Source: Elephas maximus indicus (taxonomy: Eukaryota > Chordata > Mammalia > Proboscidea > Elephantidae). From it: a stretch of 64,000 nucleotides of DNA. Positions 40,501 to 52,500 of this stretch are shown in pieces (position 1 is the first letter of the stretch; each line of letters starts with the position of its first letter). The stretch lies in the NCBI RefSeq assembly GCF_024166365.1, contig NC_064839.1, positions 40,312,378 to 40,376,377 on the forward strand, given 5' to 3'. Below the pieces are notes generated by a model that was not told where the DNA came from, ran no database searches, and saw nothing but the letters and a program-made list of their open reading frames with translations. Made by a program: the position numbers and the translations under genes.

Positions 40501-43500
40501 TCTGCCTGTGCTCTATAAACGAAATGGCAAAACCTGGATGATAGCACATCTGTTTACAACATTGTTTACTGAATATTTTAAGCCCACCGTTGACACCTAC
40601 TGCTCAGAAAAAAAGATTCCTTTCAAAATATTACTGCTCATTGACAATGCACCTGGTCACCCAAGATCTCTGATGGAGATGTACAAGGAGATTAATGCCT
40701 GCTAACATAACATCCATTCTGCAGCTCATGGATCAAGGAGCAATTTCAACTTTTAAGTCTTATTGTTTAAGAAATTCATTTTGTAAGGCTATAGCTGCCA
40801 TTGATAGTGATTCCTCTGATGGCCCTGGGCAAAGTAAACTGAAAACCTTCTGGAAAGGAATCACCACTCTAGATGCCATTAAGAACATTCGTGATCCACG
40901 GAGGGAGGTCAAAATATCAACATTAACAGGAGTTTGGAAGAAGTTGATTCTAACCCTCATGGATGACTTTGAGGGGTTCAAGACTTCAGTGAAGAAAGTA
41001 ACTGCAGATGTAATGGAAATAGCAAAAGGACTAGAATTAGAAGTGGAGCCTGAAGATGTGACTGTATTGCTGCAATCTCATGATAAAACTTGAACAGATG
41101 GGGAGTTGCTTCTTATGGATGAGCAGAGAAAGTGGTCTCTTGAGATGGAATCTACTCCTGGTGAAAATGTTATGAATGCTGTTGAAATGACAACCAAGGA
41201 TTTAGAATATTACATAAACTTAGTTGACAAAGCAGCGCTAGGGTTCAGAAAGGACTGACTTCAATTTTGAAAGTTCTGCTGTGGGTAAAATGGTACCAAA
41301 CAGCATTTGTATGCTATAGAAAAACCTTTAGTGAAAGAAAGAGTCAATCGATGCAGCAAACTTCATTGTTGTCTTATTTTAAGAAATTGCCACAGCCACT
41401 CCAATCTTCAGCAGCCACCCAATCAGCCAGCAGTCATCAACATCGAGGCAAGACCCTCTACCAGCAAAAGATTAAAACTCACTGAAAGCTCAGATAATGG
41501 TCAGCATTTTTTAGCAATAAAGTGTTTTTTAATTAAAGTATGTACATTTTTTAAGACGTGATGCTATTGCATACTTAAGAGACTACAGTATTGTGTAAGC
41601 ATAGCTTTTATACACACTGGGAAACCAAAAAGTTCGTGTGACTCGCTTTATTGCAATATTCACTATATTGCAGTGATCTGGAACTGAACCTACAATATCT
41701 CTGAGGGATGCCTTTAGAAGGCATCTCCAGTTAGAGACCCAATCTGGTCATAAGCATCTAGAACTTGAATTTTGTTGCAAAGACATTGGTATTAAATCAA
41801 GTGTACTCTCCTTTATAAAAGCAGATATGAAATTTCACTTAACTTGCAGAAATACCAATTACAAAAAAACAGGAATACTCATAATTTCCTATTTTCATCA
41901 ACTGTTTTACACAACCAAGAGGTAAACCAGAGCTTGTTCACTTTAAGTATTCAGTATTACACAGTTGAAAATGTGAATATGTTCTTTAACATTTGCTTAC
42001 GCTTGGTCCAATGCTTGTCATGGTATACAGTGAAGGCACAAGAATAGTGCTTCAGATTCTTTTTTCCTGTCTTTGAGAAGGCAGGTGGGTCACAGAAGGA
42101 ATAACTCTAAATCAGAAGATCTGAGTTCTATTAAAAGTTTTGGTTCTGCTAGATATTAGCTTTGAAAACACAGGCAAGTTGATTAACCTCTAAGCCTGTT
42201 TCCTTAAATGCAGAGGATTATACCAAACTAAACCCACTGCCATCGAGTCGATTCTGATTCAGAGAGACACCATAGGGTTTCCAAGGCCGTAAATCTCTAC
42301 AGAAAGAGACTGCCACATCTTTCTCAAAGCCGCTGGTAGTTTCGAACCACCAACCTTTTGGTTAGCAGCAGAGGATTTTAGGGGATAATAATACATAGAG
42401 AAGGTTGCAGAGCATTTTACAGATGTAAAAGCTCATTATTACTACAGTTGTTGTTTTGGTGTGGGAATCTTAAATAACAGAAAGAAAATTTGAAAACTAG
42501 ACTCCCTTACTGGCTTGGGTTCCTTTTTCCCAAGTTAAAGAATCAGAACCCTTTCTGTGTCACTGATTTAACCTCTGCAGAAGCCTTCTCTGACCCTTAT
42601 CCGCTTGACTTATGATCCCACATGTGCTCATATGAAAGCACTGACCCCATCATGTAATTATCAGAGAACACAGATCAAAAGGAAATAAGGAGAAAAAGCA
42701 AACAAAAAACACCCAACCCAATTCTCTCTCTCTAAAGAGAAGCCGATAATGAAGAAGAGAGAAATACGACAGATTTCCAGTACTCTGGGATGGAAGGTAT
42801 ACTGATCTTGGTAATAGCTTACAGAAGCTACAAAATGCCGTGGTTAGTTGACAGGAACATGAAACTATCAAACAACTACCAATTTTAGTTATGATATTTG
42901 CAGACAAAGGCCAAAATATTTATATCCTTTTCTGAAGGAAGTTATATGCATCACGGGAGTCTGGAATTTTTCTAAGAACTGAAAAAAAAAAAAAAATTTT
43001 TTTTTTTTTTTATGACCGACAAGCAAGCTTCGAGAATTCAGAATGAATGCACCACAGCAGACTGCAGCTATTAAAAGGAGAAAATGAATGCCCTACAGAG
43101 CCTAGTAGGCTAAGGGCTCAAAGGACTATTCCCACTCTGAGACTCAGTGATAGCAGTATGGAAAATAAGCACTAAGATCGTGAATGGCTATGTGATTGTA
43201 TATCCATTCCAGTCCCTGACATGCTAAGGAAAAATCTGGGAAAATGCTTCAGAGAAATGAGTAGTCTAGAGAATATTCTAGGCATTCATCTTTAGCCTGG
43301 GAGAGTATAGGCCCAAGCTCATTCAGCCATAACTGAAGAGAATTTAATAAGTACTCATGATTACGATGTATTTGGAAGACTAGAAAAACTAATGGTGAAC
43401 TATTGGTACCTAAGTCGCTGTACTAAGGAGGAAATCTGAAAAAAAAGAAAGTGAGGGAGAAACCCACTCAAAATAAATTATTTCAAAACATTTCTCCATT

Positions 43501-46500
43501 TGATTGAGGATGGGTAATATACTAGAAGACGGAGGAAAATTTTTTTCTCCTTGGATTATTTATGCTTTCAACTTTTGTGAGCAAGGGCTAAAAATGACAG
43601 GTCCATAAGTATCAAAATAAAGTGTTTCTTTTCCCTTGGCTGAACCTAATGTGGGCAAAACCACAGATTTCACTATTTGAGGCTACCTTCTAAATTTGGG
43701 GAGCCCTGGTGGTACAGTGGTTAAGAGCTTGGCTGCTGGCCAAAAGGTCAGCAGTTTGAATCCACCAGCCAGTCCCTGGAAACCCTACACAGGGCTGTTC
43801 TACTCTGTCCTATAGGGTCACTATGAGTTGGAATCGACTCAATGGCAATTCTTTTTTTCTCTAAGTTTGGAAAGCACTTTTCTTCTGGATATGAAGGGTA
43901 AAGTGGGTGGTATTTATCTTTCAAGTTGAGTCACTAACACTTTTAATAATCTGAATTTCAAAAAGCCCTGAAGGTAAACTAAAATCCATTGCCTTTGAGT
44001 TGATTCCAACTCATGGTAAGCTAAAAGCAAACCAAAACTCATTACCCTTGAGTCGATTCCAACTCATGGTAAGCTAAAAGCAAACCAAAACTCATTACCC
44101 TTGAGTCGATTCCAACTCATAGCGACCTTATAAACATAGTAAACTAGATGCCTCAAAATAAAGTGAAACCTTTTTTTTTTTTTCCCTGTATACTTTGGTA
44201 CCAGAAAGAACTATAGACTCTATAAAATAAAGATAGGTTTTTTCCTGATGCTCTCCCCTCCCCTTTCTGTGCCGGATTAAGGATGAAACATAAATATAGG
44301 ATGTCTTGTGATATATTCTAGTGCTGGGCCCCAGACACATGTATTGGCACAGAGCTTTCCTAGGGCAATCACCAGCAATGGCTGCTCTTGAGGTACTTGT
44401 AAGCCATTGAGTTGACTCCAACTCATACATGTGCCGAACTCACACCATAGTAGATTCCAGGAGCCTTCCTTCTAATCTGGCTTGATATTTTGGAGAAGAG
44501 GCTACATTTGTCTGTTTTTCCCACCATGGATATATGTATATGTGTGTGTATACATACATACATATACATGTGTGTGACATATAAAAGACTAACTATGGTT
44601 TTCTGAAGTTTCACTGATGAGAGAGCCTCACCTTTCTAATTTAGGATACCAAACTTGTTCATTTTATAGGGTAGCACTGTTGCATCTGATATTTTCAATT
44701 GTTCAAAGACTCTTATCCAGTAAAGGGTAATAAACATGGACAATGGTAATGAAACAGATGCACTGTGTCTATAGTATTTTCTGACCTTCATATTATGTAC
44801 CTCTTCTGCAGTTATTCAGTTGTTTAAGAACCCTGGATCAAGAATAACTTTACCTTTCCAAGCAAAGTACAATGATTTTTTCCCACTATTTTTCTAAAAC
44901 TGAATGTAAAGTCTGGGGGTGGAGGAAGGGGTATGTCCCTTCTATGCAGTTGCCATAGGCTAATAAGAAAAGATGATGCAATTTTGACAACGACACACTC
45001 TCATGATCCTTCATGCTCTCATGATTCATGCTACATTGCACAACAGTAATAAAAAAAACTCTTAGAAAATTTCAACTTATGTCAGCTCTCTTTTAACTGC
45101 AACTTAATCAAACCCATTAAGATAGGCAAATCCTCTTATGGTGGAGGACCTTTCCTGATTTATAAGAATCTGTTTGCCTTGATTTAGAGTTCAGAAAATC
45201 AAATCTAGGAAGTTACCCTTTCTTTAAAAACTCTAGCAACAACACATTTCATCTATGTAAGTATGTAGCTCTTTTTATTAGTCGTGAGTTCCAACTTTTA
45301 CTCTGCAGCAAATTCTACATTCTTACTAAGATATACCTGAAGAAACAATATTCTTTGTGTTGGTTCTTAGTACCTATGTTCACTGTGATGTCAAAAGTGT
45401 CCTACATAAAACAAGGTGAGACACTATCAGGAAGAGGTTCATCAGCTGATAAAATACAACATTATGAATGGCAGTAGAAAAATCTCTCCTTACCGCCTGT
45501 TGGCAGTTCATTCCAAGGTTCCCCTTTTCCCCCCGAACTACTTTCATCAGACAGTGGAGGGTTCGTCCCTTTCGATGTAATCCAGAACAGTGGTGTTCAA
45601 TTTCCCCTCGACAGCTCAAGATGATCTCAGGGCTCAGAGAAAAGTCTTCCATCAACATGCGTCGGTAATCTAACATCTCCCCCTGGCACTCACTGCTCAC
45701 TTGTCGCCCTAAGTTAGGAGATAAGTCATAATATTAGGGAGAGTGAGCATTAGGATTAGAATCACTACATATTAAAAGTTGTTGCTGTTAACTGCCATTG
45801 AGTTGGCTCCAACTCATAGGAACCCCATGTAAAACAGAATGAAACGTTGCCTGGTTTTACGCCATCTTTACAATCGTTGGTATGCTTGAGTCTGTTGTTG
45901 CGCCACTGTATTCTGAGTGCCATCCAACCTAGAAGGCTCATCTTCCAGCACTGTACTGGACAATATTCTGTTGTGACCCATAGGGTTTTCACTGGCTAAT
46001 TTTTGGAAGTAGACAGACAGGGCTTCCTTCGTAGTCTGTCTTAGTCTGGAAGCTCTTTTGAAACCCGTCCATCATGGGTGTCTTAGTCATCTAGTGCTGC
46101 TATAACAGAAATACCACAAGTGGATGGTTTCAACAAAGAGAAATTTATTTTCTCACAGTCTAATAGGCTATAAATCCAAATTCAGGGCGCCGGCTCCAGG
46201 GGGAAGGCTTTCTTTCTCTGTTGGCTCTGGACAAAGGCCCTTATCATCCATCTTCCATTGGTTTGGGAACATCTCAGTGCAGGAACCTCAGGTCCAAAGG
46301 ATATGCTCTGCTCCTGGTGCTGCGTTCTTGGTGGTATGAAGTTCCCAACTCTGCTTACGTCCCTTTCATCTCTTGAGAGATAAAAGGTGGTGCAGGCCAC
46401 ACCCCAGGGAATCTCCCTTTATACTGGATCAGGGATGTGCCCTGGTAAGGGTGTTACAAAACCACCCTAATCCTTTTTAACCACAGGCAGAGATTATGAT

Positions 46501-49500
46501 TTATAACACATAGGAAAATCACAAAATGGAGGACAACCACACATGGCTTAACCAAGTTAATACATACATTTTCTAGGGGACATAATTCAATGCATAACAT
46601 GGGTAACCCTGTTAGCATTTGAAATACCAGTGGCATAGCTTCCAGCATCACAGCAACACTCGGGCCACCAAAGTACGACAAACAAGAACATGTTTCTTAC
46701 TGAGTCATAAAGAGAAATGAAGTTCTGATACGTGCTACAACATGGATAAACCCTGAAAATACTATGCTGAGTGAAACGTCGGATACAAAAGGACAAATAT
46801 CGTATGATCCCAATTTTATGAAACACCTGTAACAGACAAATGCACAGAGACCAAAGTTTATTAGTGGTTATGGGGGGTGGGGGTAGCGGGAGGGGAAAAT
46901 TCGGAGTTATTGCTTAAGAAGTACTGAGTTTCTATTCAGGGTGATGAAAAAAATTTTTTGGAAATGGATAGTGGTGATGGTTGCACAACATGGTGAATGT
47001 AATTAATGTCACTGAACAGTACATGTAAAAATGGTTGAAATGGCAAATGTTTTCTATATATATTTTACCACAAAAAAAAAAAAAAAAAAAAAAAGTACAT
47101 GTTTCTGCCTGGATGAGAATATACCAGTCTTGCTATCCTCTAGACTGAAAAGCTTAGAATTAGAACTTGGTAAAAAACTTAGAAGCAGATGAGATTCCAT
47201 CTCACACCAACTAGACTGGCATTAATTCAAAAAACACAAAATAATAAATGTTGGAGAGGCTGCTGAGAGATTGGAACTCTCATACACTGCTGGTGGGATT
47301 GTAAAATGGTACAACCACTTTGGAAATCCATCTGGCGTTATCTTAAACAGTTAGAAATAGAACTACCATACAACCCAGAAATCCCACTCCTCGGAATATA
47401 CCCTAAAGATACAAGAGCCTTCACACAAACAGATATATGCACACCCATGTTTATTGCAGCTCTGTTTACAATAGCAAAAAGCTGGAAGCAACCAAGATGT
47501 CCATCAACGGACGAATGGGTAAATAAATTGTGGTATATTCACACAATGGAATACTACGCATCGATAAAGAACAGTGACGAATCTCTGAAACATTTCATAA
47601 CATGGAGGAATCTGGAAGGCATTATGCTGAGTGAAATGAGTCAGTTGCAAAAGGACAAATATTGTATAAGACCACTATTATAAGATCTTGAGAAATAGAA
47701 AAAACGGAAAAGAACACATACTTTTGTGGTTACATGGGGGGGGAGGGAAGGAGGGAGGGAGGGAGGGAGGGAGAGGGCTTTTTATAGATCAATCTGTAGA
47801 TAAGAACTGCTTTGGGTGAAGGGAAAGACAACACTCAAAACAAGGAAGGTCAGCCTAATTGGACTGGATTAAAAGTAAAGAGGTTTCCGGGATAAAATGA
47901 AAGCTTCAAAGGTCAGCGAAGCAGGGGCTGGGGTCTGGGGAACTTGGTTTGAGGGGACTTCTAAGTCAATGGGCAAAACAATTCTATTATGAAAACACTC
48001 TGCATCCCACTTTGAATTGTGGCGCCTGGGGTCCTAAATGCCAACAAGCGGCCATCTAAAATACATTAATTGGTCTCAACCCACCTGGAGCAAAGGCAAA
48101 GGAAGAACACCAAGGTCACACGACAACTAAGAACCCAAGAGACAGACAGGGCCATATGAACCAGAGACCTACATTATCCTGAGACCAGAAGAACTAGTTG
48201 GTGCCCAGCCACAATCGATGTCTGTCCTGTCAGGGAGCACAACAGACAACTCCTGAGGGAGCAGGAGACCAATGGGATACAGACCCCAAATTCTCACTAA
48301 AAGACCACACCGGTATGATTGCGACTAAAGGAATCCCAGAGACAATGCTCCCCAGAACTTCTGATGGCACAGGACAGGAACCATCCCCGAAGACAAATCA
48401 TCAGGCATGAAAAGGACTGGTCAGTGGAGGGGGGAGAGAGATGCTGATGAAGAGTGAGCTAATTAAATCAGGTGGACACGGGAGAGTGTGTAGGCAACTC
48501 TTGACTGGAGGGGGGATGGGAAGATAGAGAGAGAGGGAAGATGGCAAAATTGGCACGAAATGAGAGACTGTAAGGGCTGACTCAATAGGGGGAGAGCAAG
48601 TGGGAGAAGGGAGTAAGATGTATGTAAACCTACATGTGACAGACTGATTGGAATGGTAAATGTTCACTTGAAGCTTAATAAAAATTAAAAAAAAAAAAAA
48701 GAGAAAGAAAAAAAAAAACCCACAACTTAAAAAAAAAAAAAAAACTTAGAAGCAAAAAATGGGCTTAGGCTCTAGAGACTATGGTTTATCCTGTCATTGT
48801 ATTATTGTTATTTTTTTATTGTAGTAAATACATACGTAACAAATCAATTGCCTTTTCAGTGCACTACACAGACTTTATACTGTGGAACTAATAATACAAA
48901 TGCTTTGCCAGTGGAAATCTTATCAATAAGATAACTATTGGGATAAAAATGAAAGTCAAAGAACAATCCCTGCTGGTCCACATAGTTAAAGCTTGTGGAA
49001 AAGACTGCCGTTCAAATATTCATTACCAACCCCCACACTCCCCTCACATACACCCCTTTCCTTGAGCTATAAATGCTAGCTGAGAAAAATGAAGAAAATA
49101 AATTTTTAAAAACAGCTTTACTAAGGTAATATTAACATCTAATAAACTGCCCATGTTTAAAATAAAATTTAGTAACTTTTGATATATGTATGTACATTGG
49201 TGAAATCATCACCATAATCAAGATACTGAATATATTTATCAACTCCACAAGTTTCCTCATACCCCTTTAGAATCTCTCTCTTCTGCTCCTCTCCGCTCCC
49301 TCCAGCCCATCTCTGGGCAACCACTGATCTGCTTTCTGTGACTATAGATTAGCTTGCCATTTTGTCTTTTTTTAAATAAGTTTATATAAATGGAATCGTA
49401 CAGTATAGTCTTTTTTGTCTGATTACTTTCATTCAACATAACTACTTTGACATTCATCCATGTATCAGTTCATTTCTTTTTATTGCTTAGTAATATTACT

Positions 49501-52500
49501 CCATGATATGGTTATACTACAATTTGTTTAACCATTGACCTATTGGTGGACATTTGGGTTATTTCCAGTTTTGAGTTACTAAAAATAAAGCACCATGAGC
49601 ATTCATGGACAAGAAAAAAAAAAAAAAAAAGAGTTTGTATAAATACATGCTTTCATTTCTCTTGGGTAAATACCTAGGATTGTATGGCTGGGTCATATGG
49701 TAGATATATGTTTAACTTTCTAAGAAACTAGCAATTGTTTTCCAAAGTGGTTTTACCATTTTAAACTCCCTTCAGCAGCATATGATAGTTTCGGTCCCTC
49801 CATATCCTTACCAATAATTGGTACAGTCCACCTTTTTAATATTTAATTGAGCAATCTATATATCTTTTCTGAATTATATATCCATATACCCTGCACATTT
49901 ATTTTTTGAGTCTCCTTGTGTTTCTTGTTAGTTTGTAGATTAAGGACATATTTTAAGTACCAAGATGAGGTTATATTATGCATACTGTTTTTTTTTTTTA
50001 ATTAACTTTTATTAAGCTTCAAGTGAACATTTACAATTCCAATCAGTCTGTCACATGTAAGTTTACATACATCTTACTCCCTTCTCCCACTTGCTCTCCC
50101 CCTATTGAGTCAGCCCTTTCAGTCTCTCGTTTCATGCCAATTTTGCCGTCTTCCCTCTCTATCTTCCCATCCCCCCACCAGTCAAGAGTTGCCAACACAC
50201 TCTCCAGTGTCCACCTGATTTAATTAGCTCACTCTTCATCAGCATCTCTCTCCCCCCCCGCTGACCAGTCCCTTTCATGTCTGATGAGTTGTCTTCGAGG
50301 ATGGTTCCTGTCCTGTGCCAACAGAGGGTCTGGGGAGTATTGCCGCCGGGATTCCTCTAGTCGCAGTCAGACCATTAAGCATGGTCTTTTTATGAGAATT
50401 TGGGGTCTGTATCCCACTGATCTCCTGCTCCCTCGGGAGTTCTCTGCTGTGTTCCCTGACAGGGCAGTCATCGATTTTGGCCGGGCACCAACTAGTTCTT
50501 CTGGTCCCAGGATGATGTAGGTCTCTGATTCATGTGGCCCTTTCTGTCTCTTGGGTTCTTAGTTGTTGTGTGACCTTGGTGTTCTTCATTTTCCTTTGCT
50601 CCAGGTGGGTTGAGACCAACTGATGTATCTTAGATGGCCGCTTGTTAGCATTTAGGACCCCAGGCGCCACATTTCAAAGTGGGATGCAGAATGTTTTCAT
50701 AATAGAATTATTTTGCCAATTGACTTAGAAGTCCCCTCAAACCATGTTCCCCAGACCCCAGCCCCTGCTCCGCTGACCTTTGAAGCATTCATTTTAGCCC
50801 GGAAACCTCTTTGCTTTTAGTCCAGTCCAATTGGGCTGACCTTCCTTGTATTGAGTGTTGTCTTTCCCTTCACCTAAAGCAGTTCTTATCTACTGATTGA
50901 TCAATAAAAAACCCTCTCCCTCCCTCCCTCCCTCCCCCCTTCGTAACCACAAAAGTATGTGCTCTTCTCAGTTTTTTCTATTTCTCAAGATCTTATAATA
51001 GTGGTCTTATACAATATTTGTCCTTTTGCCTCTGACTCATTTCGCTCAGCATAATGCCTTCCAGATTCCTCCATGTTATGAAATGTTTCAGAGATTCATC
51101 ACTGTTCTTTATCCATGCGTAGTATTCCATTGTGTGACTATACCACAATTTATTTACCCATTCATCCGTTGACGGACACCTTGGTTGCTTCCAGCTTTTT
51201 GCTATTGTAAACAGAGCTGCAATAAACATGGGTGTGCATATATCTGTTTGTGTGAAGGCTCTTGTATCTTTAGGGTATATTCCGAGGAGTGGAATTTCTG
51301 GGTTGTATGGTAGTTCTATCTCTAACTGTTTAAGATAACGCCAGATGGATTTCCAAAGTGGTTGTACCATTTTACATTCCCACTAGCAGTGTATGAGAGT
51401 TCCAATCTCTCCGCGGCCTCTCCAACATTTATTATTTTGTGTTTTTTGGATTAATGCCAGTCTAGTTGGTGTGAGATGGAATCTCATCGTAGTTTTAATT
51501 TGCATTTCTCTAATGGCTAATGATCGGGAGCATTTTCTCATGTATCTGTTGGCTGCCTGAATATCTTCTTTAGTGAAATGTGTGTTCATATCCTTTGCCC
51601 ACTTCTTGATTGGGTTGTTTGTCTTTTTGTGGTTGAGTTTTGACAGAATCATGTAGATTTTAGAGATCAGGCGCTGGTCTGAGATGTCATAGCTGAATAT
51701 TCTTTCCCAGTCTGTAGGTGGTCTTTTTACTCTTTTGGTGAAGTCTTTAGATGAGCATAGGTGTTTGATTTTTAGGAGCTCCCAGTTATCGGGTTTCTCT
51801 TCATCATTTTTGGTAATGTTTTGTATTCTGTTTATGCCCTGTATTAGGGCTCCTAGGGTTGTCCCTATTTTTTCTTCCATGATCTTTATCGTTTTAGTCT
51901 TTATGTTTAGGTCTTTGATCCACTTGGAGTTAGTTTTTGTGCATGGTGTGAAGTATGGGTCCTGTTTCATTCTTTTGCAAATGGATATCCAGTTATGCCA
52001 GCACCATTTGTTAAAAAGACTATCATTTCCCCAATTAACTGACACTGGTCCTTTGTCAAATATCAGCTGCTCATACATGGATGGATTTATATCTGGGTTC
52101 TCAATTCTGTTCCATTGGTCTATGTGCCTGTTGTTGTACCAGTACCAGGCTGTTTTGACTACTGTGGCTGTATAATAGGTTCTGAAATCAGGTAGAGTGA
52201 GGCCTCCCACTTTGCATACTGTTTTATAACATGCTTTTACCAATCAATAATCTTCACTTTTCCATTTCAGAAAATTTTCATTTAACACCCAGGCCATAAT
52301 CAAAATTTTCAAATTGCCTCCAAAATGTCCTTTTTTCGGGTATTCAATTCAAGACCATGCATTGTCTCTAGTTGCTGTTCCATCACTATTTAAGTTTCTC
52401 TATCCAAATATGAGGAAACCCTGGTGGCGTAGTGGTTAAGTGCTATGGCTGCTAACCAAAGGGTCGGCAGTTCACATCCCCCAGGCGCTCCATGGAAACT

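Noticed and set aside
43973-44130. Direct repeats considered as a CRISPR-like array
   Set aside because: The units are contiguous 53-bp tandem copies of a SINE tail with no unique spacers, in a mammalian genome.
44384-44435. Possible further AfroSINE tail (ccattgagttgactccaactcat)
   Set aside because: Only about 25 bases match, too short to call an element separate from the array upstream.
47306-47683. 125-codon open frame
   Set aside because: L1 ORF2 C-terminus, duplicated at 50993-51370 in the inverted copy.
51383-52243. Longest open frame in the window (286 codons, minus strand)
   Set aside because: It is the end of L1 ORF2 in a truncated copy, not a host gene. The frame on the other strand at 51735-52175 is its antisense shadow.
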